Positions 48,576 to 59,015 of a stretch of DNA of 64,000 nt are shown piece by piece. Made by a program: the position numbers and the translations under genes. Below the pieces are notes generated by a model that saw only the letters and a list, made by a program, of their open reading frames with translations, was not told the DNA's origin and did not search any database. Each line of letters starts with the position of its first letter. Positions within the stretch are counted from its first letter, which is position 1. The stretch is from assembly GCF_011745365.1 (NCBI RefSeq), contig NW_024468910.1, positions 3,252,068-3,316,067 on the forward strand. Direction: 5' to 3'. The stretch comes from Cryphonectria parasitica EP155. Lineage: Eukaryota > Ascomycota > Sordariomycetes > Diaporthales > Cryphonectriaceae.

Positions 48576-50218
48576 ATGACGGTGATGATGACGACGTTAA
48601 CCGAATCACTCTCGCCTCTACCAGCAGAGACTCGAAACATTCTAGTGGCCTTGACCACGGCTGGCTCTATTTCTCTCGTGTCGACAGGCATACTACTCAT
48701 TCACATCACATGGAGTCTTGTTTGCTGGAAGATCAGGGACATCCGGTATCAGAGACAACAGCTTGAGCAGCCCGTCGAAGCCCCCGGCCCAATTCAGACG
48801 CCCATCGACTTGAGCCTGGGGCTGTCTGAGAACCACTACTACCAGACCAAAGTGGTGAGGAAGGACGCAGATCTCAGCATCGAACCATCGTCGTCCTCGT
48901 CGACCCAGCAGGATTTGGAGACTCTGGGCACAACGCTGAGCGCCCGAGGGGAAGGAGACCAAGCACAGCCTGCGCCCTCGACACATCACGAGAAGCCTCC
49001 AAACCCACTGCTGCTGCTCATCTTCAACCTCCTCATCGCCGACACCACATTATCAACTGCATACATCCATAATGTCTACTGGCTCAAGATCGACGGGATC
49101 CTCGTGCCGTCGTGGAACTGCAGCACGCAAGGATGGTTTGTGAGCTTTGGGTGTCTCACTACCAGCGGCTTTCTCTTCACCATATCTATGTTCAGTTATC
49201 TGGGCATCATCCGAGGGTACAAGGCGACCTCGCGAGACGTCATGTTGGCGTGCTGCGTCGTTTGGGTCTGTTCGCTTCTGCTCGCCAGCATCGGGTCGAT
49301 GTACTACCAGAGCCTCGATTTCTACGGAAGAGACACTGCCTGGGTATGTTGTTGATAAACCTCGTCGAGCTCCGTCCCGTCCCTCTTCCTCTACGCGGGC
49401 GGATCATCACTTGCAATCACGCTCCAGATAAAAACTAACAAGACCCGCTACAGTGCTGGATCAGCAAGCATCGAAGGACCTGGCGACTCTCGGTCTATCT
49501 CTGGGGGTTCGGAGCCATGTTCGCGACATTCGGCATTTATTGCTTCATCTTCTTCAGCCTCAGACGCCAAGGCCGCTCCTCTCGCCTGATGCCCAGGCGC
49601 TCCAACAGCCCCAGCCCAGACAGCTCGACGACGACGACAAGAGAGGAGGGCGAGGCCAACGACCACAGCTGCAGAACCGGCACGGCGCTTCGACCATCAG
49701 GTCACCACCCGGCCTTCCTCATATACCCGTGCATCTACTGCGTGACGGGCACGCCGCTCATCGTAGGCTCCATGGTGCCGTCGTTTGAGCAGAACAACAT
49801 TTTCATGGCCGTGGCGGCAGTTTTGCTGGCCACGACGGGTCTGATGGACGCCATCCTCTGGTCCAGCATCATTCTGTTCAGCAAAAAGGAGGATCTAGCC
49901 GAGATTGGTCTCGACAAGTTCACCTTTATGCGTACACCCGAGGGGCGCACCCTGGGAAATATCGTGTTTGTGCAAGGAGGCAAGGCCAGGGATAGCCGCA
50001 TAAATCCCCATCGACAGTCATGGCACTCGAAGAAAGACCAAGGCTGGTGGCGGCTGGGGGACAGGAATAGTAGTCAACCATCGTTGCCTCAGTATGGGCA
50101 CGACGGGGACTTGGATGGTGGCATTCAGATGCAGATCATCACGAGTGTCGTGGTTGAGGAACATGATCGGCCAAATCAGTCTCGTAATTATAGGAAGTCC
50201 TCGGAATCACAGATATGA
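48576..50218 (+). CDS. Seven-helix G-protein-coupled receptor-like protein
   Basis: Predicted plasma-membrane GPCR of the fungal cAMP-receptor/Git3-like group; ligand unknown. Exons 48576-49343 and 49454-50218 give 510 residues. Helix 1 is about 22-50. Helix 2 is LLLLIFNLLIADTTLSTAYI (145-164) and helix 3 about 186-212 (GWFVSFGCLTTSGFLFTISM). Helix 4 is about 222-243, helix 5 about 269-292 after the family-typical AWCWI, helix 6 lies in FLIYPCIYCVTGTPLIVGSM, and helix 7 in AAVLLATTGLMDAILWSSII. C182 and C257 are placed for the usual extracellular disulfide. The loop between helices 1 and 2 is about 95 residues and low-complexity, far longer than normal, as is the loop between helices 5 and 6. 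A 110-residue tail follows. Confidence 0.85.
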
Positions 50219-51779
50219 AGACGAAGTTGACTGGCTATATACAAAAGATTGGTGCATTTCTCTACACAGTGTTTTGTGACTCGAAGCTTTGGATTGACCA
50301 AGGAACGAAGAAAGGAAGCAAGCCAGCCAGGCAGTCCTCTGAGGTGATCTTCGGAGGCCCAGGTGCCACGTACCGTCTACTTCTGGATGTGTTGGGCAGC
50401 GGCCTCTTTCGAGCCTGGCTATCTTCCTCTCTCGCCTACCCCCACGGCCCTTTGACGGGTGGGATACACTTATCATGAACTGCTCCCAACTCACCTTTTG
50501 CTGGACAACATGACAGAACACAGAGCAATGGCGTAGAAAAGTTGAAATCATGCATCCATTTCCCATCTTTATCTTTGTTGCCCTCGTTTCAATGTCTGTA
50601 AATATTATCCTAGCACTACTAGTTCCAGGTATCGATCGACATGAAGCCTTCGTCCCTCGTCCGATCAAGCGGTTTATAAAAATACCACGCCATGACTCTT
50701 CACAGGCAAGTACCGAGTTTATGTCAATGGACAGATTTAGTGCTGTTCATTAGGCTCATCAAGGAGAAGAGCTCATTGGTCCGCTCATCTGTTGTGGGAC
50801 GACCTTTTTAGGTTCTCCAACAACACAACACCTATAGAACGGGATCTGCCTCTTCAGAGAAATAGTCCATCCTGGCCTCTCAAGTACAGTAGCCAGAATC
50901 ATCGATCCCTAAGAAGAACCTGGACAACAAACCTTGGGACGGCAGAGGACCGCTCGACCGGGACGAGTCAGGGCAAAACCCAAAACCAAAGCAAATTATT
51001 GTCTAGTGTCAACCCGTTGTCGCCGCCAACATTCAGACCATCCCCTCCCGGCCCGGCAGTCTGAGGGAACTGGTTGCCTTTTCTTTCTACTCTGGCGGGC
51101 ATGTCTCACACTCAGACCTTCCAAAAGGCTTCCATCGAAGGCAAGTTCAGTGGATCATCTGTTGCATGTGCCGTACTCGGCCGTCCCCTCTTTGTGGGAC
51201 GAGTGAGACATCCCGCAGCGCCCACCATGGCCCCATCACCGTTGCGCTCGAAAGCGGCTCGATAACAATTTAGCACGCTTTCCGCAACCGTCGAGCCCAC
51301 GTCGAGCCTATTTTTCTGTCCCGCGAGAGCTGCCGCGAGCTTGCTCTCCCTCTTCCTGCACGCTGTCAGGCGAGAAAAGGATGGGCCCGGGAAAGAAGGG
51401 GGGGAGAGGATCTTGGTAGCTAGCCTAATGGAAGGCGAGTGGTGAGTTTGCACAATGTGATCGGGATGAGGTGCTGGGTCTTCAAAAGACAACTTCGCTC
51501 TGAAGAATCTCATCTGGAGCCATTTTACTCTCTTTCGATGTCATCGCATGTGTGCGCAGGCGTGTGCGTGTTCACAATGCTTCTTGGACAACACTGTACG
51601 TTCATTCAGTACAGTAATTAGTCTGCCTATGCTCTTGGAATTCCACCTCTCTTAGACACCCAACTTGAGATCATCATCACTCTATGATTCTCTTCAGAAT
51701 AGGGATATTTGCCGCTCGCTCCGTGCCCCCCTCCTGAATCGTGGAGGCCAAAGGGCTGCCAGCAACGCAACTAGAAATC
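50219..51779. other. Intergenic, between the two receptor genes
   Basis: About 1.6 kb with no supported gene. The open frames present are short and without domain resemblance. Confidence 0.45.
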
Positions 51780-53178
51780 ATGGAGTCGACATCCTCCTCC
51801 TCCCCCTCCACCTCGTCGGACAATAGCGACGGCATGCGGTCATGGCTCATCGGCGTCGTCTCATCGGTGGCCATACTAGCCACGCTTCTCGTCGGACTCC
51901 GTCTCATCAGCAGACGACTGGCGCATCAGAATCTGTGGTGGGATGACTGGGTCATCCTCCTCTCCATGGTAAATCAATGTCTTAGTCCATTCAATGAAAC
52001 GAGATCCTCAAGTCTGACCATGCTGCTCTTCGTCTTCTTCTCTCTCCTCGCCTACAGTGCTGGAACCTCCTCTGCGTCGGCTTCTTCATCTCAGCCATGT
52101 ACTCCCAAGGCCTAGGCTTTCACGTCCTACAGGTCCAGCCCGACCACATCGTCCGCATGGCCCAGCTCCTCCTCGCCGCCGAGATCATGTACGCCTGGAA
52201 CCTTTGTTTGACCAAGGTCTCGATCCTGTTCCTGTTCTCCAGGACCTTTCGGGCCCTGTCGGCTCGTTCCAGAGCCTATCTCTGGGCCACCGGCTCGCTC
52301 GTCGTCATCTGGGCCATCACCGCCACCTTCATCTACGTGTTCATGTGCGTGCCCGTGCAAAAGATCTGGGACCCGAGCCTGCCTGGCACCTGCATGGACC
52401 AAACAACCATTTGGATCGTGACTATGATCCCCACGGTCGTCACGGATCTTGCGATCCTGTTGTTCCCCATACCGCAGATCTGGGCCTTAACGTTCAGACC
52501 GATCGAGAAGGTTGCTTTGGCCATCGTTTTTGCACAAGGATTGTTGTAAGTCGTCTAGAATCTTTGGTCTTCTATTCCCCTGGTCCGTGGTGTTCATCCA
52601 AACTGACACCTTCTTTTCTTCCACTTTTCCTTACTGCCAGTGTCGTCTTCACCTCAGCATATCGTTTCAGGACTCTCTTCCAATACACCATATCCGACCC
52701 AACCTACTCTCTGGCCCCCGTCGTCGCCTGGACAGAGATCGAGATCGCCGCTGGCATGATAGCCGCCTGTCTGCCGGTACTGAGACCCATCATGAGCCTC
52801 TTGCTTACTTGTAATGGAGCACGAGAGCCCGTTAGGAAGGTTGACCTCAACAACATTGAACTCAACAGCCACCAGTCTTCTCGGCGAAAAGACAGCTCGT
52901 GGCGCACGAACAAGCTCTCTGCTTCCGACAGCGGGACGCCGCTCGTTCCGGTGCTCATGAAGTCGCCGCAGCTCGCGTCCAGACCAGACGCGTGGGAGTG
53001 GGAGCAGAACATGGAGAGAGCAACGCGGCAGAGCGAGATGTGTGTTGTGGAGAGTGAGGTTGTCAGTTCGGGAAGGAGATGCACGCCGGATGGAGAGGAG
53101 GAAGGGGATTTTCCAGAGAATGGCATATGTATCACGACAGAGTTTAGACGGTGGAGTGCAGCAGCCCCAATGCCATGA
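51780..53178 (+). CDS. Pth11-like / rhodopsin-domain seven-helix membrane protein (second copy)
   Basis: Same receptor-like family as the gene at 30.2 kb but clearly diverged. Exons 51780-51968, 52058-52545 and 52641-53178 give 404 residues, phases closing. The ATG at 51780 (MESTSSSSPSTSS) precedes helix 1 WLIGVVSSVAILATLLVGLR, then LISRRLAHQNLWWDDWVILL with the conserved WDDW. Further helices include WNLLCVGFFISAMYS, AEIMYAWNLCLTKVSILFLF, LVVIWAITATFIYVFMCVPV, TDLAILLFPIPQIWAL and AGMIAACLPVLRPIMSLLL. Cysteines in MCVPVQKIWD and GTCMD match the expected pair. The C-terminal tail (about 130 residues) is Ser-rich and hydrophilic. No CFEM domain is present. Ends 140 bases from the convergent Rad51-fold gene. 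Confidence 0.9.
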
Positions 53179-53287
53179 CTTCCAAATTATATCATGCCAT
53201 AAGATGGGCCTCTTGTAGAAACACAGAATGTACTGCCGCCATCGTGATGGATACACCACCCCCTTGATGTTCATTCACCCCTGAAGC

Positions 53288-53316
53288 CACACACACACAC
53301 ACACATACACACACAC
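53288..53316. repeat. CA microsatellite between convergent genes
   Basis: CA dinucleotide tract with one TA interruption, occupying the short gap between two convergent stop codons; it ends right beside the stop of the minus-strand gene. Confidence 0.9.
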
Positions 53317-53318
53317 TC

Positions 53319-55319
53319 TCAAACTCTCGGTCCGCCAAACCCAGCAGCAAGGACCACCTCCTTTAGTTTCTTCTCCTTCTCCCTCTCAAAAGCATCGACA
53401 ACTCTCAGCCCAGACCGATCTTGTCTAACCTCAACAGCCCCCCAGTTCTGCTCCCTGCACGTCCTCGGTCCTCCCCCTCCGTCCACCACCTTCTCCCGAC
53501 CCTCCCACACGCCCATATCGTCCAGCAGGACTTCCACGACCCGCGCGTACTCCACCTGCCTTGCCACACCAGTGCCCGGCGCGTAGAGGGACTCGGCATC
53601 CGCCCTCGTTTTCGGTAGTGTAGTACACAGCAGGTGCATGTCGAGCATCTGGGAGAAGATCAGCCCAAAGGAGGGTTTATTGCGGCGTCGTGAGTGCTGC
53701 TGCGGCGTGTCGTATGCGTACACCGAGCTGATTTCGGATATTGGTAAGGGGGGCTGGTCAAAGATGGAGCACAAGGTTGGGTCGAGGGGTCTGCTGTGCG
53801 CTGGTATGTGGTCGGATGGAACATTTAAATGCTCAGGTTTCTCGGGACCTTCTGCATCTTCTGGTTCCTCAGGATCTTCAGATTCCTCTGGGTCTTCTAC
53901 ATACGCAGGGTCTTCTGCGTCATCCTCATATTGAATATCCTCTGGAGCGGCAGCTGCGTTGGCGCCCGAGGATGTGGTGGAGTTGAGGATCATGATGAGG
54001 GGTCCGCCGTGCTCAGGGGAGCGGCTGATGTAGCGGAGGTGCGAGGCAACGAGCTGGACCATCTCGTGGGCTGTGTTGCGTTGGCGTTGGATAAAAAGGG
54101 AGCGAAGGAGCTTCGACATGTGTGTGATAAGAATCATGTCTGGGCGTGTGGATTCTTCTTGTTTCTTGACATGAGCAGGTCTCTCGAGGGCGGGGTCTTC
54201 GCCTGGTTTCTTCTCGAATATCAGCTCAGGTTTCATCTCTTTGATTGTATCACCCGCAGCCGTATTATCGTCGTCGCTCTTGCTGTCGTCATTGTCGTTA
54301 GACACTTTAGGATCTTCCCCAAACGTCTCAGCTCTGCTCGTCTGTTCGTGCTCGAATCCAGGCTCAACAGTCTCGACATAAGCTCTCGGCGACAATGCCC
54401 TTTTGGGCTCCAGCGGAGACGACAGCAAGTCCTCCTCTTGACTGTCGGGTATCTCTTCCCTCTGACCAGGCGGTGTCCTCCGAGGCAACTCCACCTCCCG
54501 TTGTGAATCAGTGTTCGGAGCCTCCCAAGGAGGCGTGTTGGGCAAGCTGCTGGGCGGGTCCGACAACGGGCTGGAGAACCTCTCTTCTCGAGCAGGGAGT
54601 TTTCTCTCGACTTCGTCCTCCTCCGTAACCATCGACAAGGGGTCGTCCATCGTGGAATACTGGAAATCGTCGTCGGTGTTCCTGGGCTGGCTCGAAGGCG
54701 GCTCTTGCCCCTCCCCGACCTCCTGGCTGGGGGGCGGCGGCTGGTCCAGCTCGGCCAGCGCCTCCCACAGGCCAATAATATCAAACACTCTCGATACCGC
54801 CACCCTTTCAAGACAGTCTGTCAAGAACGAGCCCGTCTCGGTCCCTTTCTCTTCCCGTGCTCCCGTCTCCAGTCCCAGCGCCGTTATTTGTCCTGTAAGC
54901 ACAGCCCTCAGCTCACTCACAACCGACCTCACCGCCGCCGCAGTGATGATCATAACCCTCGGCTTCCCTTTTCCCTCTCCGTCTTCCTTCCTTGCCAGCA
55001 GGCACCTCACCAGCGTCTGCAGCCCAAGGACCAGCCCGCAGTGCTCATCCTCCGCGCTGACCCCCACCACACAACCCCTCTCGAACCCGCCACCCACAAG
55101 CACACTCTCGTCGATCTCCCGGCACCCCGTCGTGATGTTGCCTCGCCCATGGTCCCAGAGGATATCCCTCCGTCTGGCCTCAGTTTCGAACAGGGTTGTG
55201 CCTGAGATTGGTTCCTGGGGAAAATGAGAGGATGTCTGGCTAGGTTTGGGAGGGCTTTGTGAGGGGTTGGGGGTGTTGTCATTGCTTTCGTCATCATCCT
55301 CAGTCATGGTAGTATCCAT
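53319..55319 (-). CDS. Rad51/RecA-fold protein with degenerate Walker A (Rad55/Rad57-type paralogue?)
   Basis: Probable recombination-repair protein. It is a single exon; the ATG at 55319 (MDTTMTEDDDES) gives 666 residues, and an open frame continues upstream to 55460. Residues 55-110 follow the Rad51-paralogue pattern: ITTGCREIDE, GGGFERGCVVGV, then SAEDEHCGLVLGLQTLV in place of the P-loop, which has no GK(S/T). Residues about 210-440 are acidic, Pro/Ser-rich and look disordered. The fold resumes with LLRSLFIQRQRNTAHEMVQL and LIMILNSTTSSG. It ends with FGLIFSQMLDMHLLCTTLPK (551-570) and VVEVLLDDMGVW, the typical Rad51-like C-terminal strands. At 666 residues it is about twice the usual length, mostly through the insert. 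ATP binding therefore looks doubtful. Orthology to Rad55, Rad57 or another paralogue cannot be settled by eye. Confidence 0.65.
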   Translation of the reverse strand: MDTTMTEDDDESNDNTPNPSQSPPKPSQTSSHFPQEPISGTTLFETEARRRDILWDHGRGNITTGCREIDESVLVGGGFERGCVVGVSAEDEHCGLVLGLQTLVRCLLARKEDGEGKGKPRVMIITAAAVRSVVSELRAVLTGQITALGLETGAREEKGTETGSFLTDCLERVAVSRVFDIIGLWEALAELDQPPPPSQEVGEGQEPPSSQPRNTDDDFQYSTMDDPLSMVTEEDEVERKLPAREERFSSPLSDPPSSLPNTPPWEAPNTDSQREVELPRRTPPGQREEIPDSQEEDLLSSPLEPKRALSPRAYVETVEPGFEHEQTSRAETFGEDPKVSNDNDDSKSDDDNTAAGDTIKEMKPELIFEKKPGEDPALERPAHVKKQEESTRPDMILITHMSKLLRSLFIQRQRNTAHEMVQLVASHLRYISRSPEHGGPLIMILNSTTSSGANAAAAPEDIQYEDDAEDPAYVEDPEESEDPEEPEDAEGPEKPEHLNVPSDHIPAHSRPLDPTLCSIFDQPPLPISEISSVYAYDTPQQHSRRRNKPSFGLIFSQMLDMHLLCTTLPKTRADAESLYAPGTGVARQVEYARVVEVLLDDMGVWEGREKVVDGGGGPRTCREQNWGAVEVRQDRSGLRVVDAFEREKEKKLKEVVLAAGFGGPRV

Positions 55320-56593
55320 TTGGGTAGTTTTCGAATACGGCGTGATTGATAGAGTAGTTAAGGACCGAGTTTCTTGGTGGAAGAGTAGGGGTGGTGAAGA
55401 AAGAAAGAGGTAGACACTGATCACACAGGGGGAGACGGCTGATGATGGGTTGTTAGACACTGCTATAAAGAAAGAGATGCAAATTCCACTGCGGTCTGAG
55501 AATGCGTCCTATCACTAACCAAGTTAGAAGTTGATTTATTTTCTGATTGAGATCAGCCCATGATAATGAATGTAGGAAGAGGTTGAAGGCTTCGGCAGCC
55601 ACGCTGATGAACTTTTTTTTCCTTTGTGAAAGACAAGAGGAGCTTGATGCCTTCAGTGTTGGAAGTCACTAACAAAAGTGCACCAGGTAGATAGCCCCCA
55701 GGGAGGGGGCGGGAAGCGTCAGTTAGGGCCTACAGTAATAGTACCATGTTCTCATTTCAGCGCACGCAGGCCCTGTACTGCAGCCACTAAACAGGTATCA
55801 AACAAACAGTCAATGGCTCTCACCACTTCTGCGGACATCCATAACAATTGCCCTGGATTGAATCTGACAAGGAGATGTGTGTCTATCGCATTAGGCATAG
55901 CAATTCACAAACAAGTATTACTTCCACACCTCATCCCACTTTGCACCTCGGTCCTTTCTGTAGAAAGAAGAGAGAAAAGGAGCTTTTCGTCCCATAAGGA
56001 CTTGCTTTAACGCTCGTTATGAAGCAGGTCCTACCCACAGCCAGTCTGCTGTCTTCCATCCAGTCCCTTGATCCTGTGTCTGTCCTGCTTGGCCCTGGCC
56101 ACTTTGCTTGCATAGTCCATCTCATAGCTGTTCCATGTCATTGACCATGGGCTTGTCTCTACAACAGGCCTTTATGCACAGCTGGGTCCTCTTTCCCTTC
56201 CCTTCCCTTTCCTTTCCTTCCCAAAGACGCCAGAGTGGTAACAAATAGGCATCTTACCAGACTTCTGAAAAATGCTTATTTCAACCAATACCGCAAGAAG
56301 GAAAAATGTACAAGATTTGCTGATGGTCCACCATGAAGACTCCCTTTCCAAGGTCAGGTCCCAGCTGGGATGCAAGTAGCCTAGACGTGAACAGTTCTCG
56401 TGTGTTGTCACTACATGGCCATACCTACTTAAAGGATGATAAAAGTGTTCATGGGGCACAGAGAGCCTCGTCCACCCGACGTGTCACCCTTCTCGAAAGG
56501 AAACCTGGGCAGTGCCAGCGGTAGCAGGGCATCTTTCTGGGGACAAAGAAACTCTCTCACAGGAGAAAATAATTGTCACTCAGACATGTCAGC
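55320..56593. other. Intergenic, Rad51-fold gene to PAL1
   Basis: No gene is supported. A CCCTT/TTCC pyrimidine repeat lies at about 56188-56222. It should include the promoter of the Rad51-fold gene and the 3' region of PAL1. Confidence 0.45.
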
Positions 56594-59015
56594 CTACTCT
56601 GCATTTCCGAAGTCTCTGTCGGCAGGGCGCGATCGGGGTCCTCCCTTGAGACTCTTCATGCGGCCAAGGAGGCCAGTCTTTTGCTTGGGCTGGTCGCTGA
56701 GTGCATCCGTCGTAGCGCGTCGCTCGAGTCCGCCGGGGGGCGGAGGCGAGGTCGGGCTATTGCTGTTCATCTTTTTGACAGAGATCTCCTCTTCACCGTC
56801 TTTGCCTGGCTCGTATTCGGCGAAGAAAGGATTGTTCTCACCGCCACCACGGGGGCTCGAGACGCTGCCGCCAGATGGACGGTCACGGTAGTACACGCCC
56901 TCTGGGTTGGTCATGCGACCAGAAGCGCCGAATCCCTCACGCGGTGGGCGGTTTATGCCTCGAATGCGCTGCGCCAGTGACTTCTTCCGCTGCAGTCCTC
57001 CATCTTGGCTCTGGGCACTTTCCTGCTGTGCCTTCTCCACAGCAGCTTTGGCAGCTGGTGTGCCCTCGAGGAAGGTCGAGCTGCCGAGGCCGACAGTCTC
57101 GTCGCCGTGGATCATAGACGCGCGGTCGTGAGGGTTGAAGAGCGCCACATCCTTCTTAGAGGGTGGCGCAACAGAGATGCCGTAGTCGGCGAATGCCTCA
57201 TCAGTCGCCCTGCCCATGAACGTAGAGTGATCGGCCCGGGCGTTGACAGGGCCGGAACCACCGATAGACATGTTGGCAGAATCCTTGGCAAAGGCTTCGA
57301 GAGGCGAGTTCTTCTTCTTCTTGCTGAAGACAGCATCGTAGGGGCCGGCGTGATGGACTGTGTGGGGGGGGGGGGGGGTCGCGTCAGCTCGTCGTATTCA
57401 CAGAGAGGGGCAACAGACGCGCCAGTTATAACTGGCGCTCGCAGACTTACCCAGAGAGGCGCCGAACGGGTTGGTCTCATCCAGCTTGTCAATCAAGTCG
57501 TGGTCCCTGTGGGGTCTGGCCTTGCTTGACTTTCCGTCGCGGTGTTTGCGTTCGTGCTCTCGACGCTTCTTCTTCTCTTCCTCAGTCAGCGGCCTCCCAG
57601 GGGGGCGCGAAGCTCGTCCAGCCCCCGACGCCATACGACGCGGTGGCGATTCTGGTCCCCGAGGACCGCTGCCGCGCGATCGGTGGCCTGGTGGAGGGGG
57701 GCCCCGCCGACCAGGAGGAGCCCCATTCTCGCCTCGAGGTGGTGGGGCACGACGGTTCGCTTGGGGCGATTGAGGGGAACGAGTAGGGCTCTTGCCCTTT
57801 TCCTTGTCATCGATGTTGAGGCTTGCCTGATTGAAGGGTCATATTTGTTAGTGATGATGAAGAAGCCTGAGTCGGGCACAGGTGCTACTGCGCCCTTGAC
57901 AAAAGACGAGAAAGATCAATCATCACCAGACTGTTGTCCCTGGTCGGAGCAGGAGCAGGAGCAGGAGCAACAGCGAGAGCAGCAGCAACAGCAAGTCAAG
58001 GGAGGCAGACAAAGGATAGACATACAAAGAGGTCCTCAGTAGCAGAGGTGGTGGTGGTGTCCTTTTCGTCGGCCATGGTGATCAGGGGCGGTTCTGCAAG
58101 TGGCCTTGTTGTTGTTGTTGTTATTGGGCTGGCAGGCTTCTGCGATGGATCGAGAAAGGGGTTGTTGGAAACAGGTCGAGCAGGTTGTGTCTGGGTCTGC
58201 GAGGAGGGATCGTCAAAGGGGGACGAAGGGCTCTTGGGCAGCGGCGATCCTGCTCGGTTGCGAAAGGGATTGTTGGAGGAGAGGTTGATGGAAAGACCAG
58301 GCGAGGGCTGGTCGTCTAAAATGCAAAAGAAAAAGGAAAACAAGATGTTTAGTTAGCAGTCTGGTCTTTGGTAAGGTTGAGATGGGTCAGGAACGCAAAC
58401 GGTGGGTTGCAATGCAATGCAAATGACGACTGTGATAGGGGACATGAAACAGCAATCTCCTTGCCACAGCGGGTTGAGCGTTATGAGTGGACCCAGCCGT
58501 CCCCCCATCAACATTCAACCCAGCACAGGCAGCGCCTGCTATCAATTGCTGCCACAGAGAGAGTGTGTGTCTGGCTAGAGTGCCACACCCTCCACCCCCC
58601 GTCTCTTGTTTCTTTTCTCCCGTCTTTTTCCCCCTTCTTTTCTTTTTCTGTTATTTTAATACACAATTTAATGGAGGGTAGCACCAGACCCCATTGATTG
58701 GGACCGGGCATACCCAGCCAAGCAGAAAGAACCCACACAACCTAACCAAGTCCCTGTGACTTCATCTTTGTAGATAAAAAGCAAGGAAAGGGGGGGGGGG
58801 GATTGGGAAGGGAGGTGGGCAGCAGAAGCAAAAACTGGGAAGTCGGCCAGGGGGGTTTGTGGTGGCTATCGGCAATATCCAGAATGTAGAGTTGCAACTT
58901 GGCACCACTCTCACCACACAGACATACATCCACATAGACACACCAAGAGCAGATCGCTGTTATCTGGCAGGGGTTCTTGATGCTTACCTAGTAGTTGTGG
59001 TTGGGCAGCAGCCAT
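56594..59015 (-). CDS. PAL1: Pal1-type cell morphology protein
   Basis: Cortical protein; fission-yeast Pal1 is needed for cylindrical cell shape and acts with endocytic factors at growth sites. Four exons (59015-58988, 58315-58026, 57826-57451, 57357-56594) give 485 residues, phases closing. The first coding exon is only 28 nt (MAAAQPQLL), chosen because it is the nearest ATG with a phase-1 GTAAGC donor matching the acceptor at 58316. Three NPF motifs (SNNPFRN, SNNPFLD and ETNPFGA) suggest EH-domain binding. The Pal1 domain is LTEEEKKKRREHERKHRDGK through DHDLIDKLDETNPFGAS to AGPYDAVFSKKKKNSPLEAF and RADHSTFMGRATDEAFADYG. The rest is Pro/Gly-rich. Intron 1 is 672 nt, and intron 3 has a 15-C run next to its acceptor. 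The N-terminal exon is the least certain part. Confidence 0.85.
57364..57378. repeat. Poly-G run (15), poly-C on the PAL1 transcript
   Basis: In the minus-strand PAL1 gene this reads as 15 C followed by ACACAG, so it takes the place of the usual polypyrimidine tract of intron 3. Confidence 0.95.
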
